From Bacteroidota bacterium (lineage in GTDB: Bacteria; Bacteroidota; Bacteroidia; Flavobacteriales; Weeksellaceae), in contig JAFAFC010000031.1 of assembly GCA_023423715.1 (NCBI GenBank), positions 68,804-132,803 of the forward strand: a stretch of DNA of 64,000 bases, written 5' to 3'. The notes beneath the pieces are model-generated. The model saw nothing but the letters and a program-made list of their open reading frames with translations, had not been told where the DNA came from and searched no databases. The position numbers and the translations under genes are program-made. Below, piece by piece: positions 33,722-41,735 of this stretch (position 1 is the first letter of the stretch; each line of letters opens with the position of its first letter).

Positions 33722-35035
33722 TTATTTTTTTTCAGGTAAATAGTTCAATTCTACTCTTTGGTTCGGGTTTAGGTATTTTTTAGCCGCATTCATCAAATCT
33801 TGTCTGGTGATCGAACGGTAAATTTCTAATTCCTTGTTAATTAAATTGGTATCACCCATCAACATATAGTTATGTGCTAATGAATGCGCAATTCCCTCAA
33901 TAGATGAATTGGAGTTCACGAAATTATTCTCAAACTGATTCAACAATTTTTGATAATCTTCTTCTGAAATTAAAGTGGTCTGAAGTTTTGCGATTTCTGC
34001 ATCGATGTCTTTTTCCAAAACTTCTTTCGTTGTTGTTCCCATTGGGATAGCGAACGTTGCAAAAATTCCATAATCTTCTAAACCTTGGTTGAAAGCCGCA
34101 ACTTCCAAAGCTTTTTTCTCTTTATCAACTAGTTTTTTGTACAAAACAGATGATTTACCGCCACTTAAATACGTGGAAATCATATCCAAAGTATAGGCAT
34201 CTTTTTCTTTTGCACCTGGCGTTCTGTAAGCAAATACATATGCCGGAAGTTGGATATTTTTATCGTAAGCCGTAACTTCTTTTGTTTTTGTGATCGGTTC
34301 GTCTTTAGGGAAGTTTTTCGGGGTAACAGTTCCTTTAGGAATGCTTCCGTAATATTCTTTAATCCACTTTTTTGTTTGATCTTTTTTAATGTCACCCGCA
34401 ACGACTAAAACAGCGTTGTTTGGAACATAGAATTTCTTATAAAAATCACGGAATTCCTGAAGTTGAGCCGCATTTAAATCATCCATTGAGCCAATTGTAG
34501 ACCAGTTGTATGGGTGTTTTGTGAACAAGTTTTTCTGTACTTCTGTGAAAAGATTTCCGTAAGGTTGGTTGTCCATACGGAGTCTTTTTTCTTCTTTAAC
34601 AACTTCTCTTTGCGTGTCTACACCAATTTGGTTGATGTCTCCAGATTTCAAACGTTCCGATTCCATCCAAAGTCCCAACTGCTCGTTGTTTGAAGGGAAA
34701 GTTTCGTAATAGTATGTACGGTCATTTGTTGTATTGGCGTTGTTGGAACCTCCGTTAGAAGAAACAATTTTGAACCATTCTCCTCGTTTGATATTTTTTG
34801 TTCCTTCGAAAAGCAAATGCTCAAAGAAATGCGCAAATCCTGTTCTTCCTACAAGCTCGTCTTTCGCTCCCACGTGGTACATTACCCCAGTAGTAACCAC
34901 GGGTGCCGAGTTGTCTTGATGCAAAATAACATGCAGACCATTGTCTAGCGTGTATTCTTCAAAATCAATTTTTTGTGCTTGAAGCGTCAGTCCGAAAAAG
35001 GCCGCTGCAGCAACGCTAAGAAATCTTTTTTTCAT
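33722..35035 (-). CDS. M16-family zinc metallopeptidase, catalytic subunit
   Basis: This 437-residue protein has a signal peptide ending near LQAQ and an M16 catalytic domain with the inverted zinc motif H69-F-F-E72-H73 (GFAHFFEHLLFEGT); the second zinc-binding Glu lies in the EVVKEEKRLRMDN helix. The second half is the usual inactive duplicate. It is the partner of the downstream inactive subunit, like two-chain pitrilysin-type proteases in other bacteria. It should degrade peptides in the periplasm. Confidence 0.93.
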   Translation of the reverse strand: MKKRFLSVAAAAFFGLTLQAQKIDFEEYTLDNGLHVILHQDNSAPVVTTGVMYHVGAKDELVGRTGFAHFFEHLLFEGTKNIKRGEWFKIVSSNGGSNNANTTNDRTYYYETFPSNNEQLGLWMESERLKSGDINQIGVDTQREVVKEEKRLRMDNQPYGNLFTEVQKNLFTKHPYNWSTIGSMDDLNAAQLQEFRDFYKKFYVPNNAVLVVAGDIKKDQTKKWIKEYYGSIPKGTVTPKNFPKDEPITKTKEVTAYDKNIQLPAYVFAYRTPGAKEKDAYTLDMISTYLSGGKSSVLYKKLVDKEKKALEVAAFNQGLEDYGIFATFAIPMGTTTKEVLEKDIDAEIAKLQTTLISEEDYQKLLNQFENNFVNSNSSIEGIAHSLAHNYMLMGDTNLINKELEIYRSITRQDLMNAAKKYLNPNQRVELNYLPEKK

Positions 35036-35146
35036 ATTAGTTAAACTATTTTTCTACGTAATTAGTTGCTTTAGAATTGCAAATGTTACACAATTCCCAT
35101 GTTTTTTTCTGTATTTGAAATCCCTACATGAGCGTTTCCCAGGAAT

Positions 35147-35176
35147 TTGAATTCTCTAGTGAAAGATGTACTTTTG
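35147..35176 (+). promoter_or_regulatory. Bacteroidota-type promoter for uvrD/pcrA
   Basis: TTG at 35147-35149, a 19-base spacer and TACTTTTG at 35169-35176 match the consensus exactly. Transcription would start near 35183, about 16 bases before the first ATG at 35199. The upstream neighbour is divergent. Confidence 0.68.
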
Positions 35177-35198
35177 TAGTTCTAAAATTTTTCGAGGC

Positions 35199-37538
35199 AT
35201 GATGGATTATTTGAAAGGACTAAACGAATCTCAATACGAAGCAGTAACAACCTTGCAGGGACCTTTGATGGTGCTTGCTGGAGCGGGTTCTGGGAAAACA
35301 AGAGTTCTTACGATGCGTATTGCCCATTTAATTACCAATGGGGTTGATCCTTTTAATATCCTTGCATTAACCTTTACCAACAAAGCGGCACGCGAAATGA
35401 AAGACCGTATTGCGAAAGTGGTAGGAGATACTAATGCAAGAAGCCTTTGGATGGGAACGTTTCACTCCGTTTTTGCAAGAATTTTACGTAGTGAAGGCCA
35501 TTATTTGGGCTATCCGTCCAATTTTACCATCTACGATACACAAGATGCGTTGAATGTTTTGAGAAAAGTAATGAAGGAGCTGAATGTCGATCAAGATATT
35601 TACAAACCTAAAAAAGTGCTTTCTCGGATTTCAACCTATAAAAATAATTTGATTACGGTAAAAGCGTATTACAATAATCCAGAATTGTTGGAAGCGGATG
35701 AACGTGCGAATATGAAACACATGGGAACGATTTATCAAAAATACGTGGAAGCTTGTTTTAAAAACGGCGCGATGGATTTTGATGATTTATTATTGAAAAC
35801 CAATGAACTTCTTACTCGTTTTCCTGAAGTTTTGGCGAAATATCAAGACCGTTTTCGTTATATTTTGGTGGATGAGTACCAAGATACCAATCATTCACAG
35901 TATTTAATTGTGAAAGCATTGGCTTCAAAATTTGAAAATATTTGTGTGGTAGGAGACGATGCACAATCCATTTATTCCTTCCGTGGTGCTAATATTTACA
36001 ACATTCTGAATTTCAAAAAAGACTACCCAGATGCAATCACCGTTTCGTTGGAACAGAATTATCGTTCGACACAAACCATCGTTGATGCTGCAAATGTGGT
36101 GATTTCACGAAATACACAACAGTTCAAAAAGAATGTGTTTAGTGATAATGAAGTTGGAGAAAAAATTAAAGTCTATCGTGCGCTTTCTGATGCCGATGAA
36201 GCGAGTTTCGTCGCGTCTAATATTTGGGAATTGCATAATACAGAGCAAAAGAAATTCAATGATTTTGCCATTTTATATCGTACCAATTCACAAACTCGAG
36301 CGTTTGAAGATTCGTTGAGAAAAAAGAATATTCCATATCGTGTGTATGGCGGTTTGTCCTTCTATCAAAGGAAAGAAGTGAAAGATTTGGTGGCTTATCT
36401 TCGTCTTTTGGTGAATGAAAATGATTCCGAAGCGTTGTTGCGTGTCATCAATTATCCAACTCGTGGAATTGGAGAAACAACACAAAATAAATTGATTGTT
36501 TTCGCAGATGCACAAGGTTTGGCTTTAGCTCAAGTGCTTGATAATATTGGATTTTACGCGCCTCAATTAGGATTTAATAACGGTGTCATTACGAAATTGT
36601 CGGATTTTTGGTCGATGATTAAAGCGTTTCAAGTATTGTTGAAAACCGAAAACGCCTACACAGTTGCGATGGAGGTCGCGAAGCGAAGTGGTTTGATTAA
36701 ATTTTTGAAAGACGACCAAACACCAGAAGGGATTTCAAGAGTTGAAAACGTTCAGGAATTGATGAACTCTATGCAAGGTTTTATCGAAGAACAACAGCAA
36801 TTGGAAGACGGTGATGCTTCACTTTCTAACTTCTTGGGAAATATTGCGTTAACAACCGATCAAGATAAAAAAACGGACGGAACGGAAGATCAAGTTTCGT
36901 TAATGACCATTCACCTTTCCAAAGGTTTGGAGTTTCCTGTAGTGCATTTGGTAGGACTTGAAGAGAATTTGTTCCCAAGTTTTATGAGTTCATCGACTCG
37001 TGAAGATTTGGTAGAAGAGCGAAGATTATTCTACGTTGCCCTAACGAGAGCCGAAAAGCAAGCGGTGTTTTCATACGCGGTTTCTCGATTTCAATGGGGG
37101 AAAATTACAGACGCCGAGCCTTCTCGATTTTTAAGTGAGGTCGATAGCCGTTTTGTTGAATTTTTGAATCCAGCAGTAGATAGAAAAGCAATCAACCGAT
37201 CTGGACTATCATCGAGTTTGTTTGATGAAGCACCGTTAATTCCGAAATCCTTTAAAAAAGTAGAACCCAAAAAGTCGATTTCTCGATCTGCTGAAGGTTC
37301 ACAACCAACCGAAGCTAAGAAATTAAAACCAATCGCATCGGCAAGAATCACCAATCCAAGTGGGAATTCGTCTCAAGATATTGAAGTTGGAGATTTGGTT
37401 CGTCATGATCGTTTTGGTGTGGGTGAAGTGGTGTTTTTAGATGGTACAGATTCGGAAAACATCAAAGCAAAAGTCTTATTTAAAAATGAAGGCGAGAAAA
37501 ATCTGATTCTCAAATTTGCGAAGTTGACCAAGCTTTAA
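35199..37538 (+). CDS. UvrD/PcrA-type DNA helicase
   Basis: This SF1A helicase has about 779 residues from ATG 35199 (or 35202). Motifs in order: Q motif LNESQYEAV, Walker A AGAGSGKT, Ia LTFTNKAAREM, II ILVDEYQDTN, III VVGDDAQSIYSFRGA, IV EQNYRST, V TIHLSKGLEFPVV, VI EERRLFYVALTRAEK. The C-terminal 55 residues (EVGDLVRHDRFGVGEVVFLDG) form the Tudor-like domain by which PcrA/UvrD binds RNA polymerase. It unwinds 3'-5' in repair and clears stalled complexes. The annotated upstream extension (MYFCSSK) would start before the promoter's predicted start site and is rejected. Confidence 0.95.
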   Translation: MMDYLKGLNESQYEAVTTLQGPLMVLAGAGSGKTRVLTMRIAHLITNGVDPFNILALTFTNKAAREMKDRIAKVVGDTNARSLWMGTFHSVFARILRSEGHYLGYPSNFTIYDTQDALNVLRKVMKELNVDQDIYKPKKVLSRISTYKNNLITVKAYYNNPELLEADERANMKHMGTIYQKYVEACFKNGAMDFDDLLLKTNELLTRFPEVLAKYQDRFRYILVDEYQDTNHSQYLIVKALASKFENICVVGDDAQSIYSFRGANIYNILNFKKDYPDAITVSLEQNYRSTQTIVDAANVVISRNTQQFKKNVFSDNEVGEKIKVYRALSDADEASFVASNIWELHNTEQKKFNDFAILYRTNSQTRAFEDSLRKKNIPYRVYGGLSFYQRKEVKDLVAYLRLLVNENDSEALLRVINYPTRGIGETTQNKLIVFADAQGLALAQVLDNIGFYAPQLGFNNGVITKLSDFWSMIKAFQVLLKTENAYTVAMEVAKRSGLIKFLKDDQTPEGISRVENVQELMNSMQGFIEEQQQLEDGDASLSNFLGNIALTTDQDKKTDGTEDQVSLMTIHLSKGLEFPVVHLVGLEENLFPSFMSSSTREDLVEERRLFYVALTRAEKQAVFSYAVSRFQWGKITDAEPSRFLSEVDSRFVEFLNPAVDRKAINRSGLSSSLFDEAPLIPKSFKKVEPKKSISRSAEGSQPTEAKKLKPIASARITNPSGNSSQDIEVGDLVRHDRFGVGEVVFLDGTDSENIKAKVLFKNEGEKNLILKFAKLTKL

Positions 37539-37576
37539 AGCTCGTTTCGAAAAGAAAAATTTCATTTTTTCATCTA

Positions 37577-37594
37577 ATGTAACCTAAGTAACAT
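37577..37594. promoter_or_regulatory. Quasi-palindrome, candidate Crp/Fnr operator
   Basis: The 18-base sequence ATGTaACcTAaGTaACAT is self-complementary at 14 of 18 positions (capitals). It lies upstream of a promoter-like pair, TTG 37620-37622 and TACATTTTG 37643-37651 (20-base spacer, one extra base in the -7 box). The third gene of the operon encodes a Crp/Fnr protein, so this may be its operator. Evidence is by symmetry and position only. Confidence 0.4.
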
Positions 37595-37653
37595 TCTGTT
37601 CTTGGGAAAAGAGCCAATTTTGCAACGTTTGAAATTGTAAAATACATTTTGCT

Positions 37654-38211
37654 ATGAATTGGATTATGGAGCCTTGGCCGTGGTATGTTTCCGGACCGCT
37701 GATTGCCTTGACGATGTTTGTTTTATTGCTTGTAGGAAAGCGTTTTGGGATGTCGTCTAACTTGCGAACTTTATGCACGCTTTGTGGTGCTGGAAAAACG
37801 TGTGATTTCTTTTGTTTTGACTGGAAATCCCAACGTTGGAACCTTTTAGTGATGCTTGGGGCAATTTTTGGTGGTTATTTGGGAGCAAATTATCTTTCTG
37901 AAAATCAATCGCCCGATTTGAATCCCAAAACGATAGAACAACTTAAAGAAATGGGAATTGAAAGTGCAGGAAAAGCGTATGTTCCGACCGAATTATTCGG
38001 TAATGAAGCGTTTTCTGAACCTAAAGTTCTAGCTATTCTATTAATTGGCGGATTATTGGTGGGTTTTGGAGCTCGATATGCGGGTGGATGTACATCAGGA
38101 CATTCGATTTCGGGTATTAGTAACTTGCAACTTCCGTCATTGATTGCTACCATTGGCTTTTTTATCGGTGGTTTAATCATGGTTCATCTTTTATTTCCTT
38201 TCATTTTTTAA
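37654..38211 (+). CDS. YeeE/YedE-type sulfur-transport membrane protein, first half
   Basis: This 185-residue inner-membrane protein has four to five hydrophobic segments and the YeeE/YedE signature GFGARYAGGCTSGHSISGIS, whose Cys is the conserved sulfur-binding position. A second Cys-rich stretch, CTLCGAGKTCDFFCF, is also typical of the Bacteroidota version. TsuA-type YeeE transports thiosulfate as a full-length protein; here the function is split over this gene and the next. The pair is followed by a Crp/Fnr gene six bases on. Substrate (thiosulfate or another reduced sulfur compound) is inferred from the family. Confidence 0.88.
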   Translation: MNWIMEPWPWYVSGPLIALTMFVLLLVGKRFGMSSNLRTLCTLCGAGKTCDFFCFDWKSQRWNLLVMLGAIFGGYLGANYLSENQSPDLNPKTIEQLKEMGIESAGKAYVPTELFGNEAFSEPKVLAILLIGGLLVGFGARYAGGCTSGHSISGISNLQLPSLIATIGFFIGGLIMVHLLFPFIF

Positions 38212-38222
38212 TTTTAATTCAC

Positions 38223-38636
38223 ATGAAAAATATAATTTATCTAGTAATAGGAACTTTTTTTGGAATTTTAATGTACAAATCAGAAGCTGCGTCGTGGTTT
38301 AGAATTTATGAAATGTTCAATTTTCAATCGTTTCATATGTATGGGTTGATGGGAAGTGCTTTGGTTGTTGGAATTGCTTTGGTTCAACTCATCAAAAGAC
38401 GTAAAATGAAAAGCATCGATGGCGAACCTATTGTTATCGAAGATAAAGATAAAAGCATCAAACGATATCTTTATGGTGGGATTATTTTTGGGCTTGGTTG
38501 GGCTTTGGCAGGCGCTTGTCCTGGACCGATGTTTGTTTTGACGGGAGCAGGATATTTTCCTATTTTAGTGGTGATTTTCGGAGCCGTTTTGGGAACCTGG
38601 CTGTATGGGTTGCTGAAGAAAAAGCTGCCGCACTAA
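38223..38636 (+). CDS. YeeE/YedE-type sulfur-transport membrane protein, second half
   Basis: This 137-residue membrane protein has four hydrophobic segments and the matching half-motif GLGWALAGACPGPMFVLTGAGYF, with a conserved Cys. In many Bacteroidota the YeeE transporter is made as two small polypeptides of this kind (the second sometimes annotated DUF6691), each bearing one Cys of the transport path. It begins 12 bases after the first half. Confidence 0.88.
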   Translation: MKNIIYLVIGTFFGILMYKSEAASWFRIYEMFNFQSFHMYGLMGSALVVGIALVQLIKRRKMKSIDGEPIVIEDKDKSIKRYLYGGIIFGLGWALAGACPGPMFVLTGAGYFPILVVIFGAVLGTWLYGLLKKKLPH

Positions 38637-38642
38637 AATTTT

Positions 38643-39278
38643 ATGACAACAAAAGAACGTATCAAAGAATCGTATCAAGCTATTTTTGAAGATGAACTTA
38701 TTAATGAAATAGCCGAAGTTGCCCAAATTGTTTCCTTTAAAGAAGGCGAAGTCCTTATCGAAATTGGGAAATACATCAAAACCATGCCTTTGCTTTTGGA
38801 AGGCGCGATAAAGATTTTGCGGGAAGATTTTGATGCGGGTGAGTTGCTTTTGTATTTTATCGAAAAAGGCGATACGTGCGCAATGACGATGGCTTGTTGC
38901 GTTGGAGATAAGAAAAGTGAAATACGAGCAGTTGCCGAAAATGATGGTGTTATTGCCATGATTCCGGTTGCGAAAATGGAAGAATGGATGGGGAAATATA
39001 AATCGTGGCGTTCGTATGTTTTAGAATCGTATAATAGCCGATTTAATGAAATGCTCAATGCGATTGATTCCATCGCGTTCATGCATATGGACGAACGTTT
39101 GTTGAATTATTTATTTGAAATTCAGAAAATAACAGGTTCGCTGGTTATTAATAAAACCCATCAAGAAATTGCTAATGAGCTGAATAGTTCTCGAGTGGTG
39201 ATTTCAAGATTGTTGAAAGCCTTAGAAAACGAAGGTCGAATTAAACTGAATCGTAACAGTATCGAAATTCTTACTTAA
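38643..39278 (+). CDS. Crp/Fnr-family transcriptional regulator with CxxxxxCC in the sensor domain
   Basis: This 211-residue regulator has a cyclic-nucleotide-binding-like beta-roll (about 20-120) and a C-terminal winged helix (about 145-208) whose recognition region reads THQEIANELNSSRVVISRLLKALE. The sensor region carries GDTCAMTMACCVGDKKSEIRAV with C79, C85 and C86. These are not arranged like the Fe-S cysteines of FNR. Together with the YeeE genes immediately upstream (six-base gap) they suggest sensing of sulfane sulfur or redox state; this is inference. It may act on the quasi-palindrome at 37577. Confidence 0.88.
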   Translation: MTTKERIKESYQAIFEDELINEIAEVAQIVSFKEGEVLIEIGKYIKTMPLLLEGAIKILREDFDAGELLLYFIEKGDTCAMTMACCVGDKKSEIRAVAENDGVIAMIPVAKMEEWMGKYKSWRSYVLESYNSRFNEMLNAIDSIAFMHMDERLLNYLFEIQKITGSLVINKTHQEIANELNSSRVVISRLLKALENEGRIKLNRNSIEILT

Positions 39279-39313
39279 AATAAATCGTATTTGTAATACG
39301 ACTCTTGAAGCGG

Positions 39314-39343
39314 AAATCGGCAACCCAAGGTTGCCGATTTTAT
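39314..39343. terminator. Bidirectional terminator after the sulfur-uptake operon
   Basis: AAATCGGCAACC (39314-39325) pairs perfectly with GGTTGCCGATTT (39329-39340) around CAA, followed by TATTTT. It lies between convergent genes and slightly overlaps the DUF3037 stop codon at 39340-39342. Confidence 0.82.
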
Positions 39344-39723
39344 TTTACCAACTCTTCAAAAAGTCGATCGAAGGTTTTGTCTAAATCTTTCGTTTTTCCA
39401 GGATGAGGTCGCGATGTTTGTATCACCGAACTTCGAACGGCGGTCAACCAACGGAATCGTTCGGGAATTTCCAATTTTGCAATTGGACCTCCATCTGGAC
39501 TTCCGTGCGCTATTTTTTGGAAGTTTTCCAAATTTTTTTGCACTTCATCGTAATCCAATTTGCTGTGCATTAATCGAAATTTGTCAGAGCACAAATGAAA
39601 ATCAACTCGAATGTATTTTTCTTTTTTCGAAAAAAGCACCAAGCCAATGTTGAAAAATTCTTCTCTTTCAACCTTCGGAACTAGGCGGATCACCGCATAT
39701 TCGTATAATTTATCCTCTTGCAT
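39340..39723 (-). CDS. DUF3037 family protein
   Basis: This 127-residue soluble protein fits DUF3037: YEYAVIRLVPKVEREEFFNIGLVLFSKKEKYI near the start, and RFRWLTAVRSSVIQTSRPHPG in the second half. Function is unknown. It overlaps the HipA-like kinase gene by 14 bases; this gene pair recurs in Bacteroidota as I recall, indicating that the two proteins work together. Confidence 0.87.
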   Translation of the reverse strand: MQEDKLYEYAVIRLVPKVEREEFFNIGLVLFSKKEKYIRVDFHLCSDKFRLMHSKLDYDEVQKNLENFQKIAHGSPDGGPIAKLEIPERFRWLTAVRSSVIQTSRPHPGKTKDLDKTFDRLFEELVK

Positions 39724-40531
39724 TTTTCGCTTCGTTTAAGAATAGTTGAGAGTTTTCTAATCTGGTTTTTAGAAATTGGAAATAAATTTCTCTAATTTCT
39801 TCTGGACTTTCGTCCGCATCTTGCCATTGCAACCAATCTTCGGGAATTAAATTCACCAAATCTCGGAAGATTTCATCGTTGAGCATTTCATGTCCCCAAC
39901 GATCGGCTTCATCCAACATCGTCGCTTGGGGCAATAAAACGTGGTCTTTCACATATTTGAAAGGCGTTTTTGCCGCTTGATCGAAATTCTGCCAAGAATG
40001 ATGGAAGTAGAACGAAGCTCCGTTATCAATAACCCATAATTCTTTATGCCACCAAAGAAGATTGGTGTTTTTGAAAGTTCGATCGATATTGGTGATAAAC
40101 GCATCCAACCAAACAATTTTTGATGCCAAAAGCGGATCAATTTTGATACTTGGTTCGTACGCAATAGCTCCTGATAAATAATGCAATCCGAGATTCAAAC
40201 CTTCGGAAAACTTCAATAAATCTTGAATTTCTTCATCGGCTTCGGTTCTTCCGAAATCGACATCAAGATTCACCAAAACCAATTCTGGGATTTTTAACCC
40301 CAAAACTTCGGTGATTTTCCCACCCAAGAGTTCAGAAATCAACATTTTGACACCATGACCGGCGCCTCGAAATTTCAGCACATATTTAAAATCATCATCC
40401 GCTTCTGCCAAAGCCGGCAAAGAGCCTCCTTCACGTAAAGGAAGGATGTAGCGCATGACGGTAACCGTTCGTAAAGTCCACTTATTTTGCATTGCTTCAA
40501 AAATACGATTTTGTTTTGATGGTTTTTTCAT
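39710..40531 (-). CDS. HipA-like (PI3/4-kinase-fold) protein kinase
   Basis: This 273-residue protein is HipA-like. REGGSLPALAEADDDFKYVLKFRGAGHG covers the glycine-rich/Lys strand region. WLDAFITNIDRTFKNTNLLWW and LWVIDNGASFYF carry the catalytic Asp-Asn loop and the metal-binding Asp of the fold. It lacks the N-subdomain of classical HipA (about 440 residues) and no HipB-type antitoxin gene is adjacent; the DUF3037 gene is. An alternative start at 40492 (MQNKW) would shorten it by 13 residues. Substrate unknown. Confidence 0.82.
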   Translation of the reverse strand: MKKPSKQNRIFEAMQNKWTLRTVTVMRYILPLREGGSLPALAEADDDFKYVLKFRGAGHGVKMLISELLGGKITEVLGLKIPELVLVNLDVDFGRTEADEEIQDLLKFSEGLNLGLHYLSGAIAYEPSIKIDPLLASKIVWLDAFITNIDRTFKNTNLLWWHKELWVIDNGASFYFHHSWQNFDQAAKTPFKYVKDHVLLPQATMLDEADRWGHEMLNDEIFRDLVNLIPEDWLQWQDADESPEEIREIYFQFLKTRLENSQLFLNEAKNARG

Positions 40532-40708
40532 TTCAATTTGAAAATAATTTTAACAAGTATTCTGCTGAGGTTTAGTCTTCTACTTCAATAAAAACAGAAA
40601 AAGAATGGAAAAGAAACTAAATTTTATCATTTTTTAATAATTCGGTACAGTTTTTATTTACTAAATTTGGTTATTATACAAAACAAACTTTAATTTAAAA
40701 ATTCAACT

Positions 40709-41191
40709 ATGAAAAAAACAATTGCAATGGCAGCTATGGCTCTTATGGTGTCTTTCACTGCTATTTCTTGTAAGAAAAAAGTTTCTGATGCAGAACTTCA
40801 AACTTCGGCTACAACAGCGGTAACTTCGTATCCAACAGCTTCAGTAGAAGTTAAAGATGGTGTTGCACACCTTAGCGGAACTTTCGCTACACCTGCTGAA
40901 AAAGATGCAGCGATTGCTTCTTTGAAAGCGATTCAAGGAGTAAAAGACGTACACGATATGGCTACAGTAACAGCACCACCAGCACCAGTTGAAACTGTTG
41001 CAGCGGTAGATCCTGCAGTTCAGCAAAAAGTGACAGATGCAGTTAAAGATTTCCCGTCTGTAAAAGTAGAGGTGGTTAATGGAGAGCTTACTTTAACAGG
41101 AAGCGTTTCTTCTACACAAGCTAGAAAAATCAAAGAATCGGTTGATGCTTTGAAAGTTGGAAAAGTAAACTATAATTACACAGTAAAATAA
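40709..41191 (+). CDS. Lipoprotein with two BON domains
   Basis: This 160-residue protein has a lipobox-like AISC (C21) and two BON modules, about 27-85 and 105-160, each with the pattern of a helix followed by VEVKDG(V)AHLSGTF / VEVVNGELTLTGSVSS. An Ala/Pro/Val-rich linker joins them. BON domains are thought to bind phospholipid or attach to the envelope. It precedes a BON/SH3 protein gene by six bases; together they look like an osmotic or envelope-stress pair, by analogy with OsmY-type proteins. Confidence 0.88.
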   Translation: MKKTIAMAAMALMVSFTAISCKKKVSDAELQTSATTAVTSYPTASVEVKDGVAHLSGTFATPAEKDAAIASLKAIQGVKDVHDMATVTAPPAPVETVAAVDPAVQQKVTDAVKDFPSVKVEVVNGELTLTGSVSSTQARKIKESVDALKVGKVNYNYTVK

Positions 41192-41197
41192 TAGAAA

Positions 41198-41617
41198 ATG
41201 AGCGTACTACAAGATAAATATTCAAGCGTAATTTCGGCTGCACAAAATGCTGGAGTAAATAATTTAACAGTTCAAGAACAAGATGGTATTCTTTACGTTT
41301 CTGGAGATGCTGCAAACTCTTCTGCAAAAGATGCGGTTTGGGATGCACTAGGAGCGATCGATGCTTCGTATTCAGCTTCTGACATCAACATCGATGTTAA
41401 AGTTTCAGGTTTGGCAGCTGGTGCTAGCCTTACTGTTGCTACAGAATCATCTAACCTAAACATCAGACAAGAGCCTTCTACGGAAGCTGCTGTTGTTGGT
41501 AAAGCGGCAAAAGGTGAAGCAGTAACTTTAGTGGAGCAAACTTCTGCTGAGTGGTGGAAAATTAAAACTGCCGATGGTGAAGAAGGTTATGCTTATTCAA
41601 GATATTTGAGAGCTTAA
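41198..41617 (+). CDS. BON-like and bacterial SH3 domain protein
   Basis: This 139-residue protein has no signal peptide. Residues about 1-72 look BON-like (VNNLTVQEQDGILYVSGDAANSSAKDAVWDAL) and 78-138 form an SH3_3 domain (SNLNIRQEPSTEAAVVGKAAKG, WWKIKTADGEEGYAYSRYL). Similar proteins with LysM instead of SH3 (YgaU/Kbp) are cytoplasmic potassium-binding proteins; the arrangement here resembles that design, but the ligand is not established. Coupled with the BON lipoprotein upstream. Confidence 0.83.
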   Translation: MSVLQDKYSSVISAAQNAGVNNLTVQEQDGILYVSGDAANSSAKDAVWDALGAIDASYSASDINIDVKVSGLAAGASLTVATESSNLNIRQEPSTEAAVVGKAAKGEAVTLVEQTSAEWWKIKTADGEEGYAYSRYLRA

Positions 41618-41644
41618 AAGCTTCATTTCTTAATAATTTTGGAG

Positions 41645-41667
41645 CCGCCCCTGTGGGCGGTTTTTTT
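41645..41667 (+). terminator. Intrinsic terminator after the BON operon
   Basis: CCGCCC (41645-41650) pairs with GGGCGG (41655-41660) around CTGT, followed by T7. Confidence 0.9.
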
Positions 41668-41735
41668 ATGCTTTGTACTGATGGTGGCGGTTTTCAAAAA
41701 AAAACTATATTTGTAAGCATTGAGAATACGTATTT

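Noticed and set aside
39710..40531. A classical HipBA toxin-antitoxin system
   Set aside because: No HipB-type HTH gene is adjacent and the kinase is too short for HipA; kept as HipA-like with DUF3037.
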